Origin: Nitrosopumilus sp. LS_AOA
GTDB lineage: Archaea > Thermoproteota > Nitrososphaeria > Nitrososphaerales > Nitrosopumilaceae
Assembly: GCA_001543015.1 (NCBI GenBank)
Contig: LFLC01000062.1
Span: 1 to 49,027, forward strand
Direction: 5' to 3'
DNA: 49,027 bases
In this document: positions 24,601 through 33,128 of the stretch, piece by piece
Layout: every line of letters begins with the position of its first letter
Position numbering within the stretch: position 1 is the first letter of the stretch
The notes under the pieces: model-generated
Seen by the model: the letters and a program-made list of their open reading frames with translations, nothing else
Told to the model about the DNA's origin: nothing
Database searches by the model: none
Made by a program: the position numbers and the translations under genes

Positions 24601-24954
24601 AGGCAGAACGTCAGATATTTCTATATTTGATTTTATCTGTTCATCATTATCCATAAATAATACAAATAGTTTACCACTATCAGTAGATACAACAAAATCA
24701 TCTATAATAGGTTGACCTATAATAATTTCATCTACATTACCAATATTTACTATAGCCAAAATGTTATCAGTATTAGTCAAGCCAAGTGCACTAGTATCAA
24801 CTGGTAATACCAACTCATCAAAACTAATTGCATATGCATCAAAATCAAAAGTACCAACTGCACTAAGGGATAACAAAACTAGTAATCCTGATGCAAATAG
24901 TATTTTTCTACTTTCAGTAAATGAAAGTGCTGTACCCACCTTAATGTAGACCAT
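21664..24954 (-). CDS. Secreted FG-GAP/integrin-alpha-like beta-propeller protein
   Basis: This is a 1096-residue protein with a signal peptide (core about residues 18-42, ending DAYA). About eleven FG-GAP repeats follow, each with FG(S/T)S-(I/V)-x-NIGD-(L/I)-N-x-DGV-x-DI-x-VG, the DxNxDG loop binding Ca2+ as in integrin-alpha propellers. A degenerate first repeat precedes them. After the propeller (from about residue 830) comes a beta-domain (SGEVTVTGTPKLELQTG) and a C-terminal Ig-like region with two cysteines. It is co-transcribed with the fibronectin-type protein. It is likely a cell-surface adhesion or receptor-binding protein. Whether it belongs to the host or the adjacent provirus is unclear. 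Confidence 0.82.
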   Translation of the reverse strand: MVYIKVGTALSFTESRKILFASGLLVLLSLSAVGTFDFDAYAISFDELVLPVDTSALGLTNTDNILAIVNIGNVDEIIIGQPIIDDFVVSTDSGKLFVLFMDNDEQIKSNIEISDVLPDGTIISSIANIGDLNHDGVNDIVVGASESNKSFTIFMARDKDSITRNDIIVSGIGDTAKFGSSIANIGDLDRDGVNDIAVGASGDNKLFVIYLKSDGSLKSSLVVTVAEHANFGTSVTNIGDLNKDGVTDIIVGSSDNNTLYVLFMEKDGSVLKFQPITVSELTIGAKFGSSIANIGDLNRDGVNDIVVGASGDNKLFVIYLNNDGVVIKSTEINNTTPIGKKISKNGKFGSSVANIGDYNHDGVVDVMIGSKSVDAPGALQIIHFTAIHPIITLDNLIDSYTQINNGTENIHIRDYDLFGFVIEDLGDLDGDGVLDVIIGSPNRETVATRQATQFGNSDDNGAVNILLMNNDGTVKKNVEINGSTVNGPKLGFLASFGYSITNIGDIDNDGVVDIVVGAYADSEFGEFSGKLYVIFLNSDGTVKETVEINNETLNALALTPNGFFGTSITNIGDLNRDGVNDIAVGAYGTNDGSGAVYILYLSSDGSVISTQEIPDPTPVHPDPTPDDLNTLPNHFGIHVSSIGDIDNDGVVDIAVGSYVTYVKYTTVPIPEQPSKTFESDSRVIVGNLDIIFLNSDGTVKKSIKINHETYSNLNIQSDSHFGLNTQIIGDLNRDGVNDIMVSAPFDYPEPAEYVVGAIYEYGAIHVLFLDSYGSIIKSLKIDGNNDNGFPVNISNRLGKGIAVIGDNNSDGIPDIAASTHTYTHIPYKQTQEGAYYQFQSKPPVIINDVFTTIGDGDYLVGTPIDIFVKFSGEVTVTGTPKLELQTGVIDTTLINYDSGSGGDTLKFQYTTKSDDYTTDLEYVNINSLVLSDGDIISDIYGDPVTPELPVPRGLNSLSDNGDIGVNSIPQCEITTTTVEMDFGLVKVGEISTNDNVSITVDVSAYDKNVVRYDIFANDWFTSANDKILDKKFFEVKDHDGIWQSLENTVTSETETLKGSSSTFEFRVNLENQDNVILSSITPGDITGSFSVEPRCD

Positions 24955-25034
24955 TGTTTCCCTTACTCACAAATTTTTAGCAAAGCAAGGAGTATTTATT
25001 TCTTTAGCAGAACATTACGCTCAAAAAAAATATT

Positions 25035-25274
25035 CTAATTTTTTACAGCTAGTTTCAATAATTCTTTGAATTTCTTAACTTCTTTAGGATGTGTCTTTTC
25101 TAACATCATGATATAGATAGTAATTAACGCCTCTAGTTTATTATCAAGATTTGTTATTTGAGTTTTTATCGTATCCTGGTATGAGAATCGTTTTTTGAGA
25201 TATGCAAAGATTCCGACTACAGAAGCTAGTATAATTCCAATTACTAGTTCTGAGAATATCCCATCAAGTATCAT
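25035..25274 (-). CDS. Small single-helix membrane protein, holin-like candidate
   Basis: This is a 79-residue protein with one membrane helix (residues 9-25, VIGIILASVVGIFAYL), a basic KKRFSY boundary and a helical C-terminal domain (TNLDNKLEALITIYIMML) ending in Lys-rich residues. The topology is like class III-type or XhlA-like phage lysis proteins. It lies at the late end of the structural operon, where lysis genes often sit. I assign holin only as a possibility. Confidence 0.6.
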   Translation of the reverse strand: MILDGIFSELVIGIILASVVGIFAYLKKRFSYQDTIKTQITNLDNKLEALITIYIMMLEKTHPKEVKKFKELLKLAVKN

Positions 25275-25282
25275 AGTCTTTT

Positions 25283-25570
25283 TTACCTCTTCTTGTTTTT
25301 TTGTTTTATGCTTCTGGTTTTAGCTCTGTATGGTGAGATTAGTTTTCTTACTTCTTGTGCCAGTTTAGGACCAGTAGCTTTAATGATAATATCCATTTGA
25401 TCAGAGGTGATACCAGTTAGATTTTGAATAGCTTTTTGTTGTTGTCTTGGAGTTAATCTGTTGTCTCTATTGTAGATTTTTCTAATCAGTTTTGAATAGT
25501 TGATGGTAAGTCGTCTTTGGGATGGGAATTCTTGACCGATATAGTGGCCTGAGCTCGTTTTTCGTCTCAT
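25283..25570 (-). CDS. Small basic protein of the provirus, unknown
   Basis: This is a 95-residue, strongly basic protein (about a quarter Lys/Arg). It has a helical middle (LTPRQQQKAIQNLTGITSDQ) and a very basic C-terminus. No domain is recognised; nucleic-acid binding is plausible from charge alone. Its start overlaps the stop of the 89-residue membrane protein by four bases (ATGA), and it ends eight bases before the holin-like gene, so all three are one unit. Confidence 0.65.
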   Translation of the reverse strand: MRRKTSSGHYIGQEFPSQRRLTINYSKLIRKIYNRDNRLTPRQQQKAIQNLTGITSDQMDIIIKATGPKLAQEVRKLISPYRAKTRSIKQKNKKR

Positions 25571-25836
25571 GTCTTTCTTCCCACCGTTCTTCCCAATCCA
25601 AATATTGCAAGTGCAGCTCCTACGCCCATGATTACAAGTACCTTCATTTCATTTGCCAATTCCAATTGAAATGAGTCATCAGCTAGTACGATTGAATAAT
25701 ATCCTAGATATCCAATGGCAGACCCGATTAATATGAATGCGATAATTATCTGTCCCCATCGTCTTACACCATCATTTTTTACAAGATCAATTCTTTCTTG
25801 AGTTGATACTTCTTCTAGATGATCATCTGGAGGCAT
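25567..25836 (-). CDS. Two-helix membrane protein of the provirus, holin-like candidate
   Basis: This is an 89-residue protein. A charged N-terminus (residues 1-26) is followed by helices at about 28-50 and 66-84 joined by a short polar loop, and it ends in a basic tail (GRTVGRKT). The two-helix hairpin with a basic C-terminus is common among holins, but archaeal lysis proteins are poorly known. It is the first gene of the 25.0-25.8 kb unit, divergent from the plus-strand 47-residue gene. Confidence 0.6.
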   Translation of the reverse strand: MPPDDHLEEVSTQERIDLVKNDGVRRWGQIIIAFILIGSAIGYLGYYSIVLADDSFQLELANEMKVLVIMGVGAALAIFGLGRTVGRKT

Positions 25837-25913
25837 TTACGTATAATTGAATAAAAATAATATAAGAATTATCCACTCTATATCCTATAAAATGGATAGA
25901 ATTTAGAAACCGA

Positions 25914-25921
25914 TATTTAAT
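25914..25921 (+). promoter_or_regulatory. TATA box of plus-strand mini-gene
   Basis: TATTTAAT is centred about 25 nt before the GTG at 25942. It supports a leaderless GTG start on the strand opposite to the structural genes. Confidence 0.55.
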
Positions 25922-25941
25922 GAATACTTGACTTTTTAACT

Positions 25942-26085
25942 GTGAGTAAGACAATACGTAAACGTATTTGGGTTAATCGAAAAAAACACGACAAAGTAGT
26001 CAAATATGCAAAAGAGACAGAACAGTTCCTAGGTGCGTTAAATGATGAAATGATAAATGATTTTATTGAAAAATATAACTTGTGA
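25942..26085 (+). CDS. 47-residue basic protein, only plus-strand gene inside the provirus
   Basis: A GTG start at 25942 and 47 codons to a TGA at 26083 give SKTIRKRIWVNRKKHDKVV followed by an amphipathic helix (KETEQFLGALNDEMINDFI). It is basic at the front and acidic at the back, with no named domain. It has its own leaderless promoter and points away from the late operon, as a regulator or early gene would. The frame was found by reading the sequence directly. Confidence 0.55.
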   Translation: MSKTIRKRIWVNRKKHDKVVKYAKETEQFLGALNDEMINDFIEKYNL

Positions 26086-26097
26086 TTTACTGGCCTT

Positions 26098-26196
26098 TTA
26101 TTTTTTTGGTTCATTACCTAATAGAGTACCACATTGGCAGAATTGTGGTGGGTTATCTGTTAGATAGATAGTCTCACATCCAGGACATGTAATCAT
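26098..26196 (-). CDS. 32-residue zinc-ribbon mini-protein
   Basis: The minus strand reads an ATG at 26196 and 32 codons with C4-P-G-C7 and C20-Q-C22-G, a minimal zinc knuckle pair, ending NEPKK. It is convergent with the 47-residue gene, 12 bases apart. It resembles in style the other tiny zinc proteins at 18551, 43804 and 48419. Probably real because the cysteine pairs are exactly spaced, but very short. Confidence 0.5.
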   Translation of the reverse strand: MITCPGCETIYLTDNPPQFCQCGTLLGNEPKK

Positions 26197-26249
26197 GAAA
26201 TAATTATACGCAACGTAATTATAAATTAGTGTTTGTTTATTTTAAACAA

Positions 26250-26510
26250 CTAGACCTTTTTTTTCTTTGAATTTTTTTTCTGAACACGTACTATTTTTCT
26301 TCTTTCTGCTCTGTTTTTTGGGATTTTTTTCTTTAATTCTTCATTTTCTTTTGCAATTATTACAATCTCTTCAGCCAGTTTTTTAATAATTAAAAGATAG
26401 GGTTTTGTCGTATTATCATATACGTTTGATTGATTTGCGAGAAATTCTGCACGTCCTATAGTGATTAATTGGTTAATATGATCATCTGTATTTTCTACAT
26501 TTGACAACAT
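26250..26510 (-). CDS. Coiled-coil protein with very basic tail
   Basis: This is an 86-residue protein. A helical heptad-like stretch (about 40-65, IIKKLAEEIVIIAKENEELKK) is followed by a highly basic tail (PKNRAERRKIVRVQKKNSKKKKKV-like, residues 64-86). No domain is recognised. A TATA-like element (TATTTTAATA on the minus strand) sits 26 nt upstream, so it is transcribed on its own. It is probably a DNA-binding or packaging-associated protein; this is inferred from charge. Confidence 0.6.
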   Translation of the reverse strand: MLSNVENTDDHINQLITIGRAEFLANQSNVYDNTTKPYLLIIKKLAEEIVIIAKENEELKKKIPKNRAERRKIVRVQKKNSKKKKV

Positions 26511-26530
26511 AATTTACATTGTATGATGAT

Positions 26531-26540
26531 ATTAAAATAT
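26531..26540 (-). promoter_or_regulatory. TATA-like box of coiled-coil gene
   Basis: The minus strand reads TATTTTAATA centred about 26 nt before the ATG at 26510. Confidence 0.4.
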
Positions 26541-26612
26541 TTTTAATTATCAATATTCACATTATCTGTTCTTGATTCTGAAACTAGAATATTAGATCAG
26601 TATAGTGATTAA

Positions 26613-29600
26613 TTAATTTTTAATTTTCACTCTTTCACGCCTTGTATATCCTGAATAGTTTGAACCTCTCTTGGCACGAATAGAAACATACACATAACTA
26701 TCTTCATTTTTGTAATATCTCTTACTGGTTATAGTTGTACTACCACCTGTGATTGTACCACTTGATTTTGTATCTTCTCTAGAGTTTCGTGGTTGTACCA
26801 ATAATTCATAAGATTCTGGTGTATTACCTAATGTCTGTTTTGTTATAGTAGCTGTAACTCTTGCATATTCTCCATCTCTAGAACTTCTACCTTGACCAGA
26901 CAATGCGTATGACACTGTTGGGATTTTTAATGTATCATCAATTGTTGGGTTTGGATCTGGATTAGAATTATTACCAAAATTTTGTAGACTACCATTTCTC
27001 GGACCTGTAAAATCCTCTCCAGTGTGATTAAATGATTGGATTATGAATCTCCAATATCCACTTGTAGGTGGAATTAAAGGTATTTCAAATTCCATTCTGT
27101 CTTCTCGACTATCTATATCTCCGATGTAACCATGTCTAGTTATACCGGTGGCGATATCGACATCTTTTCTGACATTACCTGGAAAAGTAGTTCCATCTGA
27201 ATTATATTCTGTTCTAATAATTTTAACCCATTCACCTCGATAATCATCTGTAAATCTTAATTCAATGGAAAGTTTTTTGAGAGTACTATTATAGATTATA
27301 TCCAGTGTATTCCCTGAACGAATGCCATAAGGTCTAAGGTATTGGCCAGTAGTAATATTACTCGTACTACTCCATGCAGATGATGTTATTTGATAAATAG
27401 ATTTGATACGAAAATATAATATGGTGTTTATGTTTTGATTTGAAAAAATTTCAGAGTGGCTGTATGGCTGTGAGATGTCTGATGATGTAGGTCTATCTAT
27501 TAATTCTGGTTGAAGACCAACAGTAAACGATGGAGCGATCGCCTTTTGTATTTCAACCTGTCGTATGTATGCGGGAAAAGTTATTGCTGCAGTAATTGTA
27601 GTTCCACTTACTGAAAGTACAAAAGTTGGTATAGGTAAAGATAATGTAGTAATTGGTGATAATGTGATTGTTTTAATTATTGTATTTGTAACATCAAAAA
27701 TTAACAGTTTGTATGTGTAACTTGTTTGTGGGTCTATCTTTTTATTATCATCAAAACTCGTTGCTGTGATTTTTGATTGTGTAAGATATGTTTCTGTACC
27801 ATTAGGATTTAATCTAATTGGAATGAATTTTGGAGAATTTACACCAGTTGGTATATTCCATGTTAGGTTGTTATTCAAATAACCTTCACTAACTGCGAAA
27901 TTTATTTGACTTTCATTAACAACTGGTGGGTCTGTATCTGTATATGACCAAATCCAAGAAGAGCTTCCATGTATATCAATAGATTTAATCCAAATGTAAT
28001 ATATTGTGTTTGCATCTAAATTAGTAATAGTTTTTGATGTTCCTATAAGATCTGATAGTGTTACAACATCAGAACCAGATGGGGAACCATCAGGATTTCT
28101 TGTAGAAAATTTTGAATATTTTATTTCATATTTTAAAGTTGGATTGTCTTTTATGGCAGGTATTTTCCATGTTGCATTTATGGTACTATCAGAAGTTCCT
28201 GTCACATAGTAATCAATAGGGACACTTGGTGGGCCAACTGTTATCTCACCTTCGTTTTTTTTTACAATCCAAGTATTTCCACCATCTGTAGTAGATATTG
28301 AAAAGCTAATAATATCTCCCTGAGATACACCTGATAAATCCTGTATCTGTCCTACAATGGATAATGTAGGAATTGTTGATGGTTGTATTGTAAAATCAAA
28401 TATTAGTCCAAGTGTGTTTGTGGTTAATCCTGTAAATGTTATTTGTGTGTTACCTGTAAGAATTGCAGATAACATTGTTTTGGAGTGAGTTGCAAAATTA
28501 ATTTGTGTGGCGCCTGAAATTTCACCTATACTTTGGTGTAATGTAATTTGTTCTTGTGCAAATGCACTAGGTGTAGCACCACCAAACAATATAGTTTCAG
28601 CTGCATCAAGAAAAGAAGATGCGCCAGAAGATAATGAATTGTATATTTTTGCTGCAAATGCAGTAGCTGAGTTTCCAACATAGTTTATGATGTTTGAAAT
28701 GTTTGTAGAAATACCAGATATGGTACTGTTGATAGTTGCAATTGTTGAGGAGATAGCACTAGATACTTTAGCTGCAAACGCACTAGCTGAGTTTCCAACA
28801 TAGTTTATGATGTTTGAAATGTTTGTAGAAATACCAGATATGGTACTGTTGATAGTTGCAATTGTTGAGGAGATAGCACTAGATACTTTAGCTGCAAACG
28901 CACTAGCTGAGTTTCCAACATAATCTATAATATTTGAAATATTACCAGATATTCCAGTTATGGTGTTATTTATTGTGGCAATTGTTGAGGAGATAGCACT
29001 AGATACTTTAGCTGCAAACGCACTAGCTGATGTTCCAACATAATCAATAATATTTGAAATGTTTGTAGAAATACCAGATATGGTACTATTTACAATAGCA
29101 ATTGCTGCATTAATTGCATTTTGTGCAGCTGTTCCTACATTAGTTGTGAATTCTGTAACATTAGAACCTACATATCCTTTGATTGCATCTATGTTACCTT
29201 CTATGGCAGTAATTGTTGTATTGAGTGCAGTGATTGCAGTGTTTGCAGCTGATGCCGCAGCTGTATTTACTGCAGTTTGTAATGTTGCAACAGTTCCAAA
29301 CGGATCAGATTTAAAATTATCAATAAATGACTGAGCTGCCTCTATAGCTGACTGCAATGATGATAAAGTATTTGCATCCAATATTCCCTCTGCATTAATT
29401 ACAATCCAACTAGTGCCATTATCAAGAGTAGTCAAACTAAGGACTTCGATGGACCCTGAAGAATTATTAATACTTGGAAGATTACTTACAGAGACAGGCC
29501 ATGTAATGACTGGTTTAGAATCATTTGGTCCTTGCGTAAAGGTTATTCTAAGTTCAATATCATATCCATGTCTTGGTGGATTACCACTAAAAGAAAATGT

Positions 29601-29867
29601 TGTATCTCCATTAATTGATACATTATAGTATTTTGTGTTAAGGGATAGATCTATTGGTATTTGACCTGAAGTTTGAGTAATATTTACAACATTTTGTTTA
29701 TTTGCCTGAATTATACCGTCATCACTTTGTTGTATTCTGTGTTTAAAAATATCAGATCCAATAGGAGTAATTGAATCAATCTTTGATGCAAACTGATACT
29801 GTAATGATGAGACTGTATTTCGTACTATTCTATCTCGTTCTATTTTTGATTCAGGTAATCCATACAT
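26613..29867 (-). CDS. Tail fibre-like protein with coiled repeats and fibronectin-III domains
   Basis: This is a 1084-residue protein without a signal peptide. An N-terminal region (1-175, including PIDLSLNTKYYNVSINGDTT, a phage-fibre-like beta segment) is followed by an Ala/Ile/Ser-rich shaft (about 175-420) built of 40-residue repeats. Next come a second copy of the beta segment (about 445-540), then fibronectin-III-like domains (about 545-650 and later; ATWKIPAIKDNPTLKYEIKY). The C-terminal beta domains may form the tip. It is the last large gene of the tail cluster and starts two bases after the 911-residue tail gene. It is most likely a host-binding tail fibre. Confidence 0.75.
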   Translation of the reverse strand: MYGLPESKIERDRIVRNTVSSLQYQFASKIDSITPIGSDIFKHRIQQSDDGIIQANKQNVVNITQTSGQIPIDLSLNTKYYNVSINGDTTFSFSGNPPRHGYDIELRITFTQGPNDSKPVITWPVSVSNLPSINNSSGSIEVLSLTTLDNGTSWIVINAEGILDANTLSSLQSAIEAAQSFIDNFKSDPFGTVATLQTAVNTAAASAANTAITALNTTITAIEGNIDAIKGYVGSNVTEFTTNVGTAAQNAINAAIAIVNSTISGISTNISNIIDYVGTSASAFAAKVSSAISSTIATINNTITGISGNISNIIDYVGNSASAFAAKVSSAISSTIATINSTISGISTNISNIINYVGNSASAFAAKVSSAISSTIATINSTISGISTNISNIINYVGNSATAFAAKIYNSLSSGASSFLDAAETILFGGATPSAFAQEQITLHQSIGEISGATQINFATHSKTMLSAILTGNTQITFTGLTTNTLGLIFDFTIQPSTIPTLSIVGQIQDLSGVSQGDIISFSISTTDGGNTWIVKKNEGEITVGPPSVPIDYYVTGTSDSTINATWKIPAIKDNPTLKYEIKYSKFSTRNPDGSPSGSDVVTLSDLIGTSKTITNLDANTIYYIWIKSIDIHGSSSWIWSYTDTDPPVVNESQINFAVSEGYLNNNLTWNIPTGVNSPKFIPIRLNPNGTETYLTQSKITATSFDDNKKIDPQTSYTYKLLIFDVTNTIIKTITLSPITTLSLPIPTFVLSVSGTTITAAITFPAYIRQVEIQKAIAPSFTVGLQPELIDRPTSSDISQPYSHSEIFSNQNINTILYFRIKSIYQITSSAWSSTSNITTGQYLRPYGIRSGNTLDIIYNSTLKKLSIELRFTDDYRGEWVKIIRTEYNSDGTTFPGNVRKDVDIATGITRHGYIGDIDSREDRMEFEIPLIPPTSGYWRFIIQSFNHTGEDFTGPRNGSLQNFGNNSNPDPNPTIDDTLKIPTVSYALSGQGRSSRDGEYARVTATITKQTLGNTPESYELLVQPRNSREDTKSSGTITGGSTTITSKRYYKNEDSYVYVSIRAKRGSNYSGYTRRERVKIKN
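28636..29160 (-). repeat. 120-bp tandem repeats in the fibre shaft
   Basis: 28681-28800 and 28801-28920 are identical over all 120 bases. 28921-29040 is a diverged copy, with partial copies on both sides. Each unit encodes 40 residues (ISSTIATINSTISGIS, then NISNIINYVGNSASAFAAKV). Confidence 0.9.
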
Positions 29868-29869
29868 GC

Positions 29870-32605
29870 CTATATTCTCTTTATTGTCTCCATCTGTTTT
29901 CTTGAACCCTCATCTTTGTTATCAGTATAATTTACAGATATTACTACAACTTCTCGTGTGTTTGGAATAGTTGTATTTCCTGAATCTGGTTTTTCAGAAG
30001 TATCTACAAGATACTTGTTTTTGATGTAAAATGATTCTCCTGGTTTTTTATCAATTGACTTTAAGGGTTCAGTTATACTAAAAACATCATTTGGATGCAA
30101 ACTAAGATCCAAATCTGCCTGTGCAATCTTTTTTAACTGTTCAACATTTGAAACACTAGGATATTCCGAAATAGGTGACATCAAGTGATGTGTTGCAGAT
30201 TCTGTGCCTTTTTGTATTGCGATAGGGGATTTGATAAATGAAAATGCATCAATTATTCCAGTATGTGCAGTGGTGGCACCAACACCAGTATAGAAATTTT
30301 CCCACCACTCAAAGTATCCTGTAGGATCAAAACGACCATCATTGTCATATACTTCTTGCATTTGTAGTGTGATCCGTTTTATTTTCCTTCTCTCAAATAC
30401 TTCTAATGATAAGAGTTCAGGAGTAGTGATATTTTCAAGAGTAGGAATTAATGCAATTGGTGCACGTGCTCGATAAATTTTAAATCCTGAGAAAAGTAAC
30501 GGTATATCCTGGGAATCCCCTAGAATTCTATATGTAAAGTCGTAAATCCATACGTTTCCCTCAATATCATATATGGTACATCTAAATGGAATGTCACCTT
30601 TTGCAAATCTTCGTCCACCTCCAATTGTAATATCAAAATTAAATCTGAATTTTATTCCATATAGTTTTCCAAGATAGTTTGAATCTGCCTCATCATATCC
30701 AGTTTTTCCAGTAGGGGTATAGTTTAAATTATTTGCATCAAGTGTTGGTACTTTACTATTAATATCGCCACCAAATAGAGTACCCACTTTCTCTGATATA
30801 CTATAATATGTTGCAGGAGGATTAGGTACCTCAAATAAGGTTGCCCACCATCCTAGATTGTAAAAGTCTTTTGACCATAACAAATTCTTTATTGCAGAGT
30901 CTACAATTGAAGGCAAATCAACGCCATTAAATATATCACGAAATAGTGTGACCCATGTATCCAGACTGTTAAACTCGTATGTTATTTTTATCGCAGATTG
31001 GGAATGTTGTGTACCACCAGGTAGTGGTTTTACTAGACCATTTACATTTTGTATTGATGTCGGGTAATGAAAACAATGGTTGGAACGTGGAGTTTCAGAT
31101 GCATCTCTCCATGCAAGCTGATCAGGGGTGAATGAACCTGCCTTGCGTGAATTTGTAAATGCATGAGCTGCAAATGTTTTTTGATACTCGTAAACTTTGG
31201 ATTCTGAACGAATAGCTACTTGATCATTTCTTTCTGGTGTCTTAATTACAATCCAGTCCCCATCTCTGTCTCTTTGTGTTACTGTATCTTTGAATGATTT
31301 ACCATACTTGTCAAGTCCCGTAAATGGAGTCTCCAGTGTACCAAGAGTAGAATCTATTAGAAATTTTATTCCCTCATATGTCTTGTCAAATACTGGAGTG
31401 TTTCCATCTGAGGAATAATACAGAAACTGTGATGGAATATCCTCTAATCTACGTATTCTCATTATACATTCATCTTGCCAGGTGGAAACATCTCGTATTA
31501 TCAGATTAGAATCAACAAATGCAGGAGAGCCAAAATTAACATCTAATGGAAATCCTCTATTCATTGTAAAGTTCTGAATTACAGATGCCTTTTGTTTTGT
31601 ATATGGAGAGTAAACAAATGACACTCCAACATATTCTGATTTGGTAACAACACTCCAGTTAAATGCAGATGCTGGTGTGGTTCCAGGTATTGTACCTATA
31701 ATACATTTGTAAACTGCACCCTGCCAGGTAACATGAACTCCTGCACTGTATGATATTGTATTTTTCCAGAGGGGGAAATTATCATATTCTTCTATTTTAC
31801 TGGTCCACTCTGCAATATTTGGAGGCATTGTAGCTGATGCCTCTTGTCCTCGTATTACTTTAATATTTGAATCATAAATTTCATTTGTTCTAGAAAGTTT
31901 TATCTCTCGTCCTATGGAATCAAGGGTATCAGGATTTGATGTAATGGAGCCTTGCTCAAATATCTTTATGTAAATTTTTGTGTTATCAGTTGGATGGTCC
32001 TCAAATATTATGGAGTGAAGGGTACCAGCTCCAAATGCAGGTACAGGTAGATTAAGCCATGCTACAAGTCTTTTAATTGCAGTTAATAGATCTAGACCAT
32101 CTCCAAAATCAAATGTACCTAACGAATAATCTGGAAAATTAAGATAGTCAGTAGTGCCATCTGTGTATAATAATTCAGGTTGGGATGTACCTCGTTTTTG
32201 GTTATAGTAAGATATGATATATTTTAATAAATCTTTTACAGATGTAAAAAACCAATGTCCAGGTAGTTGCATCTTTTCAAGGTATCTCTCACGACCAAAC
32301 AGTTCTAACTGCATCTGGTTTCCTGATACGGATTCCTGTGGGAGTCTTGTATCAAAGAATACTATCCTAGAATAATTCTGAGTTGATTTAGTCCATGTAA
32401 GTTTAAACTCATCAAATGGTTTTATGAGAGGTGTTGCACCACTGTAACTTTGTGTGATGAACCGTCCAGTCTTGGTAGATAACATTATTTGTGCAGAATT
32501 TTTCTTGTAAAATACATCAGAGTCTAGAAATTTATCTACGGATATTACGTATCTTGTAATATCAGTATTGGTACGTAGATGCACAAGTGTATAGGGTTTT
32601 GTCAT
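29870..32605 (-). CDS. Large tail protein (hub/tip-like) with a carbohydrate-binding-like module
   Basis: This is a 911-residue protein. The N-terminal part (1-260), with LVHLRTNTDITRYV and FELFGRERYLEKM-type segments, resembles tail-tip/hub proteins that follow the tail-tube genes. Around residues 275-325 there is a CBM5/12-like module (WKNTISYSAGVHVTWQGAVYKC, ending in NW), which typically binds polysaccharide. The central part is beta-rich, and the C-terminus holds a long helical stretch. It sits between the small 169-residue tail protein and the fibre. It is probably the structural platform of the tail tip. The family assignment is by gene order and pattern. Confidence 0.6.
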   Translation of the reverse strand: MTKPYTLVHLRTNTDITRYVISVDKFLDSDVFYKKNSAQIMLSTKTGRFITQSYSGATPLIKPFDEFKLTWTKSTQNYSRIVFFDTRLPQESVSGNQMQLELFGRERYLEKMQLPGHWFFTSVKDLLKYIISYYNQKRGTSQPELLYTDGTTDYLNFPDYSLGTFDFGDGLDLLTAIKRLVAWLNLPVPAFGAGTLHSIIFEDHPTDNTKIYIKIFEQGSITSNPDTLDSIGREIKLSRTNEIYDSNIKVIRGQEASATMPPNIAEWTSKIEEYDNFPLWKNTISYSAGVHVTWQGAVYKCIIGTIPGTTPASAFNWSVVTKSEYVGVSFVYSPYTKQKASVIQNFTMNRGFPLDVNFGSPAFVDSNLIIRDVSTWQDECIMRIRRLEDIPSQFLYYSSDGNTPVFDKTYEGIKFLIDSTLGTLETPFTGLDKYGKSFKDTVTQRDRDGDWIVIKTPERNDQVAIRSESKVYEYQKTFAAHAFTNSRKAGSFTPDQLAWRDASETPRSNHCFHYPTSIQNVNGLVKPLPGGTQHSQSAIKITYEFNSLDTWVTLFRDIFNGVDLPSIVDSAIKNLLWSKDFYNLGWWATLFEVPNPPATYYSISEKVGTLFGGDINSKVPTLDANNLNYTPTGKTGYDEADSNYLGKLYGIKFRFNFDITIGGGRRFAKGDIPFRCTIYDIEGNVWIYDFTYRILGDSQDIPLLFSGFKIYRARAPIALIPTLENITTPELLSLEVFERRKIKRITLQMQEVYDNDGRFDPTGYFEWWENFYTGVGATTAHTGIIDAFSFIKSPIAIQKGTESATHHLMSPISEYPSVSNVEQLKKIAQADLDLSLHPNDVFSITEPLKSIDKKPGESFYIKNKYLVDTSEKPDSGNTTIPNTREVVVISVNYTDNKDEGSRKQMETIKRI

Positions 32606-32606
32606 A

Positions 32607-33116
32607 TTATGTGGTAACTCCTAATCTTTTAGGATCACCTGAAAACTCTAAGACTATAGTTGCATAGACAAAGTTTTGTAATGTGAGATTTTGGTGTATT
32701 GTGAAATTTACCACCTTGTATCCTGCATCATTATTTGGAACCAAGTCAAATTCAGGTCTATAATTATTACGAACCCCTATACTTCCCTCATCGTATATAC
32801 CATCAACTGTCTGGTCTTCTGCAAGCCAATCTCTAAACTTTGCAATAGCTTGTGCAGTTCCTGATTCCTCATCAAATACTACCTCAAAAGTATACAGGTC
32901 TCCTGAAAATCCAGTATCTGGCTTATCTGCTCGGTTAGCATGTGGTAAGGGGTTTTCTGGTTTGTGACGACCAAGTGCAGGTACAAAGGATACAACACCA
33001 CTCCTATTATCAGGGGTAATGGCATTTCCTTCAAATTCTACCTTATCAGTTACAGTACTCTCTGTCTGATTAGCTGCTGTTAGTCTATAAAATACAACTA
33101 CTCCATTAACTGCCAT
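32607..33116 (-). CDS. Tail protein, probable tube- or tip-associated
   Basis: This is a 169-residue, beta-rich, acidic protein (GVVVFYRLTAANQTESTV at the start, YATIVLEFSGDPKRLG at the end) with no named domain. The even strand pattern and the last-strand TIVLEFSG resemble tail-tube-fold proteins (e.g. distal tail or second tube protein). It ends one base before the 911-residue gene start and follows the basic helical gene. Assignment rests on position and composition. Confidence 0.55.
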   Translation of the reverse strand: MAVNGVVVFYRLTAANQTESTVTDKVEFEGNAITPDNRSGVVSFVPALGRHKPENPLPHANRADKPDTGFSGDLYTFEVVFDEESGTAQAIAKFRDWLAEDQTVDGIYDEGSIGVRNNYRPEFDLVPNNDAGYKVVNFTIHQNLTLQNFVYATIVLEFSGDPKRLGVTT

Positions 33117-33128
33117 TATTTATCACCG

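Noticed and set aside
25917-26114. Minus-strand 65-codon frame at 25917-26114
   Set aside because: It is antisense to the GTG-started 47-residue gene, which has a well-placed TATA box, and also overlaps the 32-residue zinc-ribbon gene.
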